From: Sanguibacter keddieii DSM 10542
GTDB taxonomy: Bacteria > Actinomycetota > Actinomycetes > Actinomycetales > Cellulomonadaceae
NCBI RefSeq assembly: GCF_000024925.1
Contig: NC_013521.1
Span: 1,364,001-1,428,000 of the forward strand
DNA length: 64,000 nucleotides
Direction of reading: 5' to 3'
The notes under the pieces were generated by a model. It ran no database searches, was not told the DNA's origin, and saw only the letters and a list, made by a program, of their open reading frames with translations. Positions 50,874 through 58,790 of this stretch are shown one piece after another (positions within the stretch are counted from its first letter, which is position 1; each line of letters starts with the position of its first letter). A program made the position numbers and the translations under genes.

Positions 50874-52079
50874 TCACTCGTCAGATAGCACGTCGGCGAG
50901 GCCCTCCGACCAAGTTCGGTACTGATCGCGCCAGTCAGACCCATCTGCGTCGAGCGTGGCGCGCACTTTACCCCAAGCCCCTCGCCTCTCGAGTCCTTCC
51001 TGGCCAAGCAAAATGACGGCCGTTCGCGGGTGAAGTTGAGCACGACTTGCGATCCGATCAGCCACGTGGTCGACAAGTTGGTCCACTGCGCAAATTGCGT
51101 CATGAACTTCAGGCGCGCTTGGGCGGTAGCCATTGTGAATGACGCGGTTTCGGAGTTTGGCCACATAGAGCCGCCATGCGCCCACCGGTTGGTGATTGTG
51201 CTGTGACGACCATCCTCCTCTTAGTGCCGGGCTTAGAACACTGGCTATGAGTTCGCTTGGGCGCATCGAGAGCGCCGCCTGGCCTTTTGATGACCAACTG
51301 GACCGAAGTTGTGGTTGGTGCTCGATCTGCTCCCAGATAAGTAGACCAGCGGTGGTCTTGATGAGAATCTCGGATGCGGCCGCGGTCTTGAGGGCTGCTC
51401 CCGCGTAGTCGCCGATAACCCTGGCGTCGTTTCTTGCGGCGAGCATCCAGTACCGGATGTTCTCTACTGGATCATCGTTGGCTCCAGCGACGAAATACTC
51501 TTCGGCAGATCTCAACTGCGCTGGAGTTGCAGCGTCCGAGCGCTCGAGCAGTGACCCGTGCTCGCTGATAGCAATGTTTTTTACCTCGACTTTACCATCT
51601 TCATCGCAGTCGAGCTCGATGTAGATCGGATAGATTCGTTCAATTGTGAGGGGTGGAATGCTAGCGTTGGTTGCGATTCTTAGTGCGTCGATCACTCTTG
51701 TCAGGACGTCGAATGCTATGTCAAATGGGTCTAAAGTTTCGTTCTGGTCTCCTCTCTCTTCATAAATGCTCGAGATTGGAACTCTTACTATTCCATACGA
51801 GGATAGACCCGGAATTTCAATGCCGCTAAACTTGCCTAGGGTGACGCCGGGAGAGCCGAGCATCTCTTCGACTATTTCTGAAATCCCGCTGACGGCTTGA
51901 GTGTGATCGATGCCTTCTGTGCGAGATTTCTGAATGATTCGAGCGACAGTGCCTGCGCATCGACTGCCGTCGACGCAAGGCTTAGGGCAGAGATCGTTAT
52001 GTAGATGAACGCTCCATCCATTTTCATCTAGCGGCATGCGGTCCCGGAGGGCGAGGGTGAAGATTCGGTGTCGAGGCAC
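50874..52079 (-). CDS. Low-GC orphan protein with C-terminal HEPN-like RNxxxH motif
   Basis: 401 residues from GTG 52079 (TATCCT at 52088-52093, 8 nt upstream); ATG 52037 would lose conserved-looking N-terminal codons. Residues 25-41 hold HLHND, CPKPC and a further Cys, a possible zinc site. The C-terminal helical part (about 230-345) contains RNRVIH (residues 310-315; 51135-51152), the R-N-x3-H form of the HEPN ribonuclease signature, within KLRNRVIHNGYRP. Base use is AT-rich: 25 of 60 and 27 of 60 G+C at 51721-51780 and 51781-51840, against about 70 percent elsewhere. Probably horizontally acquired; a toxin, RNase or phage-defence role is inference. No partner gene or transposase is adjacent. 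Confidence 0.75.
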   Translation of the reverse strand: MPRHRIFTLALRDRMPLDENGWSVHLHNDLCPKPCVDGSRCAGTVARIIQKSRTEGIDHTQAVSGISEIVEEMLGSPGVTLGKFSGIEIPGLSSYGIVRVPISSIYEERGDQNETLDPFDIAFDVLTRVIDALRIATNASIPPLTIERIYPIYIELDCDEDGKVEVKNIAISEHGSLLERSDAATPAQLRSAEEYFVAGANDDPVENIRYWMLAARNDARVIGDYAGAALKTAAASEILIKTTAGLLIWEQIEHQPQLRSSWSSKGQAALSMRPSELIASVLSPALRGGWSSQHNHQPVGAWRLYVAKLRNRVIHNGYRPSAPEVHDAICAVDQLVDHVADRIASRAQLHPRTAVILLGQEGLERRGAWGKVRATLDADGSDWRDQYRTWSEGLADVLSDE

Positions 52080-52314
52080 GAGTGTCAGGATACGGTCTCG
52101 AGTGCGGTCTTGGGTTAGGGGCGTTAGTCGCTGCGTAGCTACTGGCAATCGAGGCTGTTGTGGTCCGACTAGGCTGGACGACACAGCGCCCAAGGTGTGA
52201 GTGGCTCTGAGCAACGGATCACTCGAAGTGTTGGCTTACGCTTCGCATCGGTCTGGTCTACTGGGGAGCGCTCTCCATCGTCCTCTCCGCGTCAGCCGGG
52301 TAACGTCCGGCGGT

Positions 52315-53130
52315 ATGACCTTCTCGCCCGCTCCTCACGCGCCCGTCCCTCCTGCTCCGGGCGCACCGGCTCCGCGCCGGAGCCCGTTACCGTGGATCCT
52401 CGTCGCGGTGCTGGCCGTCGTGGCTCTCGTGCTCGGTGTGCTGCTCGTCGTCGGCGGTGGCGGCTCGGACGACTCGGAGCAGCAGGGCTTCGCGACGCCG
52501 GAGGAGGCGATCGAGTTCTCGACCGAGAAGATTGCCGACGGTGACGCCGCGGCGGCACTGACGGCGTGGGCCGGTGACGCGCAGGCCGAGAACCTCGACC
52601 TCGTCGGCACGCTCGAGCGCTTCCGGGCGCTCTCACCCGTCGACACCTCGTCGGTGCCCTCCGACGACGAGTTCTTCGTCGAGCTGGGACGGACCACCCG
52701 TGCCGGGACCGCTGCTGACCAGTACCGCCGGATGGCGTTCAGCCTGCTCCTGCCCGAGGTCCGCTACGACACCACCACCCGCCTCGACGGCGGTGACCTC
52801 AGTGCCCAGGACGTCGCCGACGGGCTCGACTCCGAGCGGCTCTCCAGCCTGAAGGCGCAGCAGGTCGATCTCGTCGTCGGCCCTGAGCAGTACGACGAGA
52901 CCCTCGCCCAGGCGGCCGCCCTCGTCGGCGCCGACGAGCGCCGCGAGTACGTCGTCCTCTACGAGTGGGACGGCGACACGTACCTCGGCGGCGTCGGTGT
53001 CCTGCGCTACGGCGACGACTGGCAGATCGACACCCTCGCCGCGTCGCTCGCCAACACCCCGAACGGCGCGCTCGAGCCGACCACCGCCGACGAGTACGAC
53101 GCCGTGGTCGAGGGATTCCCGGGGAGCTGA
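52315..53130 (+). CDS. Membrane-anchored protein with extracytoplasmic domain
   Basis: 271 residues from ATG 52315. A Pro-rich cytosolic head (about 25 residues), one transmembrane helix (residues 28-48), then an extracytoplasmic domain of about 220 residues with FATPEEAIEFSTEKIADGDAAAALTAWA, reminiscent of DUF4878/NTF2-like lumicin domains. TAACGT (52301-52306) is 8 nt upstream of the start. Function unknown. Confidence 0.78.
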   Translation: MTFSPAPHAPVPPAPGAPAPRRSPLPWILVAVLAVVALVLGVLLVVGGGGSDDSEQQGFATPEEAIEFSTEKIADGDAAAALTAWAGDAQAENLDLVGTLERFRALSPVDTSSVPSDDEFFVELGRTTRAGTAADQYRRMAFSLLLPEVRYDTTTRLDGGDLSAQDVADGLDSERLSSLKAQQVDLVVGPEQYDETLAQAAALVGADERREYVVLYEWDGDTYLGGVGVLRYGDDWQIDTLAASLANTPNGALEPTTADEYDAVVEGFPGS

Positions 53131-53157
53131 CGGGCGAAGCGCCGATCGGGGCGTCCC

Positions 53158-53520
53158 TCAGTCGTCCAAGGGCCAGAGCCACTCGGCCTCGAGCTCGCCT
53201 TCGACGAGATCAGCGATCTTGCCGAAGTAGCTCTGCATGTGGGGCTGCTGGACGTGGCGCGCGATGTCGGGGCCCGTGGACCAGCGCTCGTAGAACGCGA
53301 ACGCTCCCGGCTGCTCCTTCGTGGTGTGCACCGAGTACTGCTCGTAGCCCCGCTCGGCGCGGACCGTCGGGATGATCGCCCGGATCGCGTCTTCGAGCTC
53401 TTGCTCCTTGCCGGCCTTAGCCCTGGCGAAGCCGTAGACGGCGACAGGTGTTGACGATGCCAGGACGTCAGCGGGCATGAGGCCGTCTGGGACGGTGTCT
53501 TCGGTCGTGCTCACGGTCAT
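53158..53520 (-). CDS. Antibiotic-biosynthesis-monooxygenase (ABM) domain protein
   Basis: 120 residues with CGAGGAGAG before ATG 53520. ABM ferredoxin-like fold: VAVYGFARAKAGKEQELEDAIRAIIPTVRAERGYEQYSVHT, then FAFYERWSTGPDIARHVQQPHMQSYF. Similar small proteins (YgiN type) act as quinol monooxygenases. Divergent from an AraC regulator. Confidence 0.88.
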   Translation of the reverse strand: MTVSTTEDTVPDGLMPADVLASSTPVAVYGFARAKAGKEQELEDAIRAIIPTVRAERGYEQYSVHTTKEQPGAFAFYERWSTGPDIARHVQQPHMQSYFGKIADLVEGELEAEWLWPLDD

Positions 53521-53684
53521 CTCTCCTCGGGTGGTGCGGTCTCGGAGCGTGTGCCCCGACTGCTGACAACGTTATGGATGACCAGTGGGCGGCTCAATGC
53601 CAGAAGATCTCAGTTTCATACCTGATGTGACCACTCAGGAACTGTTCTTGGTGACCTGGGCGGATCACGTCGTACCGTTGTCGC

Positions 53685-54608
53685 ATGGACGTGCTCTCCG
53701 AGGTGCTCGACATCTCCGGGGTCCGAGGGAGTGCCGGCGCTCGCATCGCTGCGGCCGGGGACTGGGGCGTCGAGTGGGAGGGCGACCGAGACGCCGTCCT
53801 CTACGTCGTCACGACCGGCATCGCCTACCTGACCGTCGAGGCCGATGCGCCGCTGCTCCTGACGACCGGGGACGTCGTGATCCTGGCCAGCGGCGCCGCC
53901 CACACGCTCGCCAGCGGTCTGGGAGTCGAGATCCACTCCTGCGACGTAGCCGCCGCGCGCGAGGCTCGACGCCTGGGCGAGACTCTCCGTCTGGGGGAGG
54001 GCGAGGTGCGGACGCAGATCCTGGGCGCCTCCTACTCGCACGACCCAGCGGGACCCGCGCCCGTCTTCTCCCTCCTGCCGCCCGTGGTCCACCTCCGGGC
54101 CCAGCAGCTCGAGTCCATCCTCCTCGACGTCGTCCGACTCCTCGGGCGCGAGCTCGCCCGACCCGGGCTCGCGACCGACCTGGTCCTCGACCGCCTCGTC
54201 GACATCCTGCTCGTCGAGATCTTGCGCGCCTGGCTCGCTGGTGCACCACAGGCCGACAGGTCGTGGTGGGGTGTCCTCCGCGACCCGCTCCTGCTGCAGG
54301 CTGTCACCAAGATCCACGAGGCGCCGGGCTACCCGTGGACCACAGAGAGCCTGGCACGCGAGGTCGCGACGTCACGGCAGACCCTCGTCCGACGTTTTGC
54401 GACCTTCGCGGGCACCACACCCAGCGAGTACCTGACCCACTGGCGGATGAGTCTTGCCGCCCATCGGCTCCGCGACTCGGACGACACCCTCGAGACGATC
54501 GCCTCCGACGTCGGCTACACCTCCGTCTACGCCTTCAGCCGTGCCTTCCGTCGCGAGCGCGCCCTCCCGCCCGGGCGCTACAGGAGCGCTTCGCGCTCGA
54601 AGGGCTGA
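53685..54608 (+). CDS. AraC-family regulator with cupin sensor
   Basis: 307 residues, ATG 53685 6 nt after TACCGT (53673-53678). N-terminal cupin-like ligand domain (Cupin_6 type; VLYVVTTGIAYLTVEADAPLLLTTGDVV), C-terminal double HTH (SLAREVATSRQTLVRRFATFAGTTPSEYLTHWRMSLAAHRL...IASDVGYTSVYAFSRAFRRE). Likely regulates the divergent ABM gene. Confidence 0.92.
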   Translation: MDVLSEVLDISGVRGSAGARIAAAGDWGVEWEGDRDAVLYVVTTGIAYLTVEADAPLLLTTGDVVILASGAAHTLASGLGVEIHSCDVAAAREARRLGETLRLGEGEVRTQILGASYSHDPAGPAPVFSLLPPVVHLRAQQLESILLDVVRLLGRELARPGLATDLVLDRLVDILLVEILRAWLAGAPQADRSWWGVLRDPLLLQAVTKIHEAPGYPWTTESLAREVATSRQTLVRRFATFAGTTPSEYLTHWRMSLAAHRLRDSDDTLETIASDVGYTSVYAFSRAFRRERALPPGRYRSASRSKG

Positions 54609-54693
54609 GGTCGAGATGCGATCGTCGACATCCGGGGCAGCGTGGCCGGTGACGGCGTCCGGGCTCGGCTGCGGACCGCACTACGGTGGTCCG

Positions 54694-55779
54694 ATGACTC
54701 ACGACGTCGCCCTCGGGCCGATCCTCGACGACCTGCGCACCCTCGTGGAGGTCGAGTCGCCGTCCGGTGACCCCGTCGCGCTCGCCGCGTCGGCCGACGT
54801 GGTCGCCGACCTCCTGGAGCGGCGCCTCGGTGGCCTGGCCGTCCTCGTGGACGGTCCGGCCGGTCCGCACGTCCACTGGTCGGGTGGCGGCGAGCCGCGG
54901 GTGCTGGTGCTCGGGCACCACGACACGGTGTTCCCGGCCGGCACGCTCGCCCGACGGCCCTTCGCCGTCGCAGAAGGCAAGATCACCGGCCCGGGCGTCT
55001 TCGACATGCTCGGCGGCCTGGTCCAGGCGATCCACGCGGTCGCGCTGCTCGACGACAGGTCTGGCGTCGAGATCCTCGTGACGGCCGACGAGGAGAACGG
55101 CAGCGTCACCTCACGAGCGCTGCTCGAAGAGCGGGCGCTGGCCTGCGGCACGGTCCTCGTGATGGAGGGCGCCGCAGACGGCGGCGACCTCAAGGTCGGC
55201 CGCAAGGGCTGTGGCACCTTCGAGGTCACGGTCACCGGCCGCGCGGCGCACGCCGGCCTCGAGCCCGAGGCGGGCGTCAACGCCCTCGTCGAGGCTGCGC
55301 ACCAGGTGCTCGCCATCGCCGCGTTGAACCGTCCCGAGGTGGGGACGACGGTCACCCCGACCGTCCTGCACTCAGGTGGTCAGAGCAACGTGGTGCCCGA
55401 CGCGGCGACCGTCGTCGTCGACGTCCGTGTCGAGACGGCTGACGAGAAGGACCGTGTCGAGGCAGCCTTCGCGGCGCTCGTCCCGCTGCACCCGGAGGCT
55501 GCGCTGACGGTCGCGGGCTCCGTGAACCGCCCGCCGATGACCCCCGAGACGTCGACAGACCTCTTCGCGCTCGCGGCCTCGCTCGAGCCCGGGATCCGCG
55601 GTGTCTCGGTCGGCGGAGGCAGCGACGGCAACTTCACCGCCGCCCTCGGCGTCCCCACCCTCGACGGGCTCGGCGCCGTCGGCGGGGGCGCGCACGCCGA
55701 CACCGAGCACGTGCTGGTCGACACCGTGGTCGGACGTGTCCGACTGGTGGCAGGGCTCGTGCGGGCGATCGTCGGCTGA
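54694..55779 (+). CDS. M20-family metallopeptidase/amidohydrolase
   Basis: 361 residues. Metal and catalytic motifs: VLGHHDTVFPAGT (His, Asp), FDMLGG (bridging Asp), ADEENGS (Glu-Glu), and a C-terminal HAD. GRAAHAGLEPEAGVNA is the dimerisation-domain loop. Leaderless after TACGGT (54682-54687). Probable carboxypeptidase G2-like hydrolase of glutamate-conjugated or dipeptide substrates. Confidence 0.9.
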   Translation: MTHDVALGPILDDLRTLVEVESPSGDPVALAASADVVADLLERRLGGLAVLVDGPAGPHVHWSGGGEPRVLVLGHHDTVFPAGTLARRPFAVAEGKITGPGVFDMLGGLVQAIHAVALLDDRSGVEILVTADEENGSVTSRALLEERALACGTVLVMEGAADGGDLKVGRKGCGTFEVTVTGRAAHAGLEPEAGVNALVEAAHQVLAIAALNRPEVGTTVTPTVLHSGGQSNVVPDAATVVVDVRVETADEKDRVEAAFAALVPLHPEAALTVAGSVNRPPMTPETSTDLFALAASLEPGIRGVSVGGGSDGNFTAALGVPTLDGLGAVGGGAHADTEHVLVDTVVGRVRLVAGLVRAIVG

Positions 55780-55793
55780 GTCCTGACGCGAGG

Positions 55794-56420
55794 TCAGGTG
55801 GGGGTCCCCGCAGAGCCCGCGAGGGAGCCGAGTGCCTGCGCCGCGACGCCGAGCGCAGCCTCGGCCTGTGCGTCGTCGCGGTCGGCGAGCCAGGTTCCCG
55901 TGACTCCGGCGCCGACGGCGACGAGGAACGACGCGACGTGCGCGAGAGGCACGGACCAGACCAGACCGTGCTCGGCAGACCACGCCTCGAGCCCGGCCTG
56001 CGCGCGGGAGCGGTACTGCTCCTGCTCCCACACGGCGAGCGGTGGACCGTCCGGGGTGCGCAGCACGGTGAGCGAGAGCTCGGCCATCGCGAGGTAGTAC
56101 GTGGGTCCTGAGCGCACGAGGTCCAGCTGGGCTTCCAGGGCGGCACGGATGCCGCGGTCGACGTCGGAGAAGCGGCGGAGTGCGCCGCTCGTCCGGTCGG
56201 AGGACCGGGTGATCTCTCGTTCGAAGAGTGCGGTGACGAGCTCGTCCCGGGAGCGGAAGCAGTAGTGGAAGACGCCCTGGGGGACCCCCGCCTCCTCGGC
56301 GATGGCACGGGTGGTCGCGGCGGCGACGCCGCGTGCGCTCATGACGACGACGGCGGCGTCCATGAGGTCCTCGCGTCGCTCCTCGGCGGACCGTCGGCGG
56401 TTCTTCGTGTCGTCGGGCAT
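55794..56420 (-). CDS. TetR-family regulator of the GNAT-SMR cluster
   Basis: 208 residues from ATG 56420, 7 nt after GAGAAT (56428-56433). HTH: VAAATTRAIAEEAGVPQGVFHYCFRSRDELV. A perfect 20-bp inverted repeat lies in the divergent promoter, so the likely target is the acetyltransferase/SMR operon; ligand probably a cationic drug. Confidence 0.9.
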   Translation of the reverse strand: MPDDTKNRRRSAEERREDLMDAAVVVMSARGVAAATTRAIAEEAGVPQGVFHYCFRSRDELVTALFEREITRSSDRTSGALRRFSDVDRGIRAALEAQLDLVRSGPTYYLAMAELSLTVLRTPDGPPLAVWEQEQYRSRAQAGLEAWSAEHGLVWSVPLAHVASFLVAVGAGVTGTWLADRDDAQAEAALGVAAQALGSLAGSAGTPT

Positions 56421-56497
56421 GCCCGCCATTCTCCCGTCTGGTCGTGGTCTGCGACGGATCGGTCCGTCGTGAGTCGTGGAGACCCTGTGTCGGTCAC

Positions 56498-56526
56498 TTG
56501 ACTTGGTCGCTTGACCAAGTTTAGGT
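56498..56526 (+). promoter_or_regulatory. Promoter and TetR operator of the GNAT-SMR-SMR operon
   Basis: -35 TTGACT (56498-56503), 17-bp spacer, -10 TTAGGT (56521-56526). The perfect inverted repeat ACTTGGTC-GCTT-GACCAAGT (56501-56520) fills the spacer, so repressor binding would exclude RNA polymerase. Confidence 0.8.
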
Positions 56527-56555
56527 AGTGCCACCCCGCTGACGCAAGGAGCACC

Positions 56556-57224
56556 ATGCCCACGATCACCCCGGCGTCCCACGCCGACGTCCCCGCAGCG
56601 GCCTCCGTGCTCGCCCAGGCCTTCGCCGGCGACCCGGTCCTGGCCGCCGTGACCGGACGCCCCGCACCGACCGCCGAGCTCCTCGCCCGGCTCTTCGCCC
56701 CGCTGCTCCGCAGCGGCGCCCTGCCGCTCGGCGGCGTCGACCTCGCGCGCCGCGACGACGGCGAGATCGTCGGCGTCGCCGTGTGGGAGCCGCCGGGTTC
56801 ACGCACGCACCTGCTCCGCCAAGTCGCGGAGCTCCCGGGCTTCGTCCGGGCGCTCGGGCTGCGCGGGCTCCGGCACGCGACCCGCGTCCAGGCGGTCTTC
56901 GCGCGGTGCCGTCCGGCCGAGGGGCACTGGTACCTCGCGCAGATCGGCGCGGTCGCCTCGGCCCGGGGGACCGGCGTCGGCTCGGCGCTGCTCGCCTCTC
57001 GGCTCGCGCGCATCGACGCCGAGGGCGCGCCCGCCTACCTCGAGTCCTCCAACGAGCGGAACCGGCGGCTCTACGCTCGCGAGGGGTTCCAGGAGGTCGC
57101 GCCGATCGACGGGGTCCCGGGCGCACGCCCGATGGCCATGTGGCGCCCGGCGGCGCTCCCGGGGACCGCGGTGCTGTCCTCGGGGAACCCGTCCTCTGGG
57201 CGGATCGACGGAGGACTCCGGTGA
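56556..57224 (+). CDS. GNAT N-acetyltransferase, efflux-linked
   Basis: 222 residues; AAGGAG precedes ATG 56556. Acetyl-CoA loop LAQIGAVASARGTGVGSALLASRLARID and YLESSNERNRRLYAREGFQEV are standard. First gene of an operon with two SMR transporters; its stop overlaps the SMR start in GTGA (57221-57224). It may acetylate the drug the pumps export. Confidence 0.9.
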   Translation: MPTITPASHADVPAAASVLAQAFAGDPVLAAVTGRPAPTAELLARLFAPLLRSGALPLGGVDLARRDDGEIVGVAVWEPPGSRTHLLRQVAELPGFVRALGLRGLRHATRVQAVFARCRPAEGHWYLAQIGAVASARGTGVGSALLASRLARIDAEGAPAYLESSNERNRRLYAREGFQEVAPIDGVPGARPMAMWRPAALPGTAVLSSGNPSSGRIDGGLR

Positions 57225-57604
57225 AGAAGGCGATGTGGGCGGTCCTGGTCGCCGCGATCGCTGCAGAGGTCGTCGCGACGCTCTCGCTGCGTGCCGCCCT
57301 CGACGCCCCGGGCTGGTACGCCCTCACTGCCGTGGGGTACGTGACGGCCTTCGTGCTGCTCGCGATCCTGCTCCGCATGGGGGCTAAGATCGGCTCGGTC
57401 TACGGCATCTGGGCTGCCTCGGGTGTGGCGCTGACGGCGCTCCTCGCCGCGGCCTTGTTCGGCGAGGCGCTGAGCTGGCCGATGGTCCTCGGGATCGCCG
57501 TCGTGATGGTCGGGGTCGTCCTCGTCGAGACCGGCCACGAGAAGACTCCTGTGGAGACCTCCCCGGTCGCGGAGTCCGAGACCCGGACGGAGGTCGGCGC
57601 ATGA
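57221..57604 (+). CDS. SMR multidrug efflux subunit, longer
   Basis: 127 residues; four helices with the conserved membrane Glu in IAAEVVATLSLRAAL (residue about 16) and VYGIWAASGVALT in TM3. A hydrophilic C-terminal tail of about 25 residues is the usual mark of the asymmetric partner in paired SMR pumps (EbrB/YkkC type). Overlaps the next gene by 4 bp. Confidence 0.9.
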   Translation: MKKAMWAVLVAAIAAEVVATLSLRAALDAPGWYALTAVGYVTAFVLLAILLRMGAKIGSVYGIWAASGVALTALLAAALFGEALSWPMVLGIAVVMVGVVLVETGHEKTPVETSPVAESETRTEVGA

Positions 57605-57924
57605 TGTGGCTCGCGCTCGTCGGCGCGATCCTCTCCGAGGTGACCGCGACCCTCAGCCTCCGTGCGTCCGAGGGGCTCCGCAAGAAGCCCTGGGTCGTGC
57701 CGCTCGCGGTCTTCTACCCGCTGGCCTTCGTGCTGCTCACCGTGTCTCTCGACGCAGGTATGGCCATCGGTGTCGCCTACGGGATCTGGGCGGCCTCCGG
57801 CGTTGCGCTGACCGCGGTCGGCGCTCGGGTCGCCTTCGGAGACCCGCTGACGCGCCGCATGATGCTGGGCATCGCGTGCATCGGCGTCGGGGTGATCCTC
57901 ATCGAGCTCGGGGCGACGCACTGA
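57601..57924 (+). CDS. SMR multidrug efflux subunit, shorter
   Basis: 107 residues with four helices, membrane Glu in ILSEVTATLSLRASEG, and VAYGIWAASGVALTAVG in TM3. Paired with the preceding subunit, most likely as a heterodimer in antiparallel orientation. Confidence 0.9.
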   Translation: MMWLALVGAILSEVTATLSLRASEGLRKKPWVVPLAVFYPLAFVLLTVSLDAGMAIGVAYGIWAASGVALTAVGARVAFGDPLTRRMMLGIACIGVGVILIELGATH

Positions 57925-57940
57925 CGGCGCGGTGCCGTCA
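57922..57940. terminator. Bidirectional hairpin sharing both stop codons
   Basis: TGACGGC-GCGGT-GCCGTCA: 7-bp stem, 5-nt loop. The left TGA is the stop of the SMR gene and the right TCA is the stop (TGA) of the converging 57938 gene. Confidence 0.65.
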
Positions 57941-58207
57941 CCTCACGAGGTAGGTGAAGTAGCTGCCGAGCCGGTTCACGGCCGTCTCCGACAGCTCGGG
58001 GTGCCGTCGTCGCAGCTCGTCGCGGACCTCCTGCCCGATCTCGGGGAGCGTCTTGTTTCCCCACTCGACGGGGATCTGCCGCGTCTCGTCGAGGAGGGCC
58101 TGGACGGCGGCACGGGTGGTCTCGTCGTCGACCGCGGCGAGGTACTTCTCACCGTCGTGGCGGGGAAAGCCCGCGAGGAACAGCACGACGGCGTCGCTGA
58201 GGTTCAC
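57938..58207 (-). CDS. Hypothetical protein coupled to MarR
   Basis: 89 residues from GTG 58207, which overlaps the marR stop by 4 bp. Helical (DAVVLFLAGFPRHDGEKYLAAVDDETTRAAVQALLDETRQIP; LRRRHPELSETAVNRLGSYFTYLVR). No family recognised. Co-translation with MarR suggests a partner or modulator. Confidence 0.65.
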   Translation of the reverse strand: MNLSDAVVLFLAGFPRHDGEKYLAAVDDETTRAAVQALLDETRQIPVEWGNKTLPEIGQEVRDELRRRHPELSETAVNRLGSYFTYLVR

Positions 58208-58689
58208 CGAGGCTCCCACGGTGCGGTCGGGTCGATGGCCACGGAGATGCGCCTGCTGATGGCTGCGAGCTCTCGCACCTGCTCCTCGGAGAGGGGGGCG
58301 AAGACGAGCTCCTCGACGAGGGCGTGGTGCGCGGGGGAGGAGCGGGTGACGAGGTCGTGCCCGACGTCGGTGAGGACCGCCAGGGTGAAACGGCCGTCGG
58401 TCGGGTCCGTGGCTCGTCGGACGCAGTCCTTCTTCTCGAGCCGGGAGATCGCCCGGGAGAGCCTGGACAGGGTGCTGCTGGCGTAGCCGGCGAGGGTGCT
58501 CATCCGGAGCGAGCGGTCGTCTGCGCTGTCCAGGGCGGTCAGCAGCCCGTGCTCGTAGTGGCTCAGGTCGTGGTCGCGTCGCAGCTGGGCGTCGAGCGCC
58601 GCCGGCAGGCGCTCGAGCATGGTCGCGACAGAGACCCACGCGGCGAGGCGGTCGCCGCTGAGCCCGGGCGTGGGGGACGGGGCTGGCAT
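58204..58689 (-). CDS. MarR-family transcriptional regulator
   Basis: 161 residues; leaderless after TACACT (58696-58701), 6 nt before ATG 58689. Recognition helix region YASSTLSRLSRAISRLEKKDCVRR and wing DPTDGRFTLAVLTDVG. Perfect palindrome adjoining its -10 indicates autorepression, and the divergent SDR gene is the likely second target. Confidence 0.9.
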   Translation of the reverse strand: MPAPSPTPGLSGDRLAAWVSVATMLERLPAALDAQLRRDHDLSHYEHGLLTALDSADDRSLRMSTLAGYASSTLSRLSRAISRLEKKDCVRRATDPTDGRFTLAVLTDVGHDLVTRSSPAHHALVEELVFAPLSEEQVRELAAISRRISVAIDPTAPWEPR

Positions 58690-58695
58690 GGAGCC

Positions 58696-58761
58696 AGTGT
58701 AGTGACTTGCTCAAGCAAGTCACGAGACGTACGCTCACTTTCCTAGGCAAGTCATAGGGGC
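58696..58761. promoter_or_regulatory. MarR operator region with perfect 22-bp palindrome
   Basis: GTGACTTGCT-CA-AGCAAGTCAC (58702-58723) abuts the minus-strand -10 TACACT (58696-58701). A second half-site, GGCAAGTCAT, lies at 58746-58755 upstream of the SDR gene. Two spaced sites fit control of both divergent genes. Confidence 0.78.
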
Positions 58762-58790
58762 TTGCGCTCTCGACCGGAAGGGGACAGCAC

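Noticed and set aside
50874-52315. Genomic island with mobile-element ends
   Set aside because: The low-GC stretch holds a single gene with no integrase, transposase, direct repeat or tRNA visible at either side.
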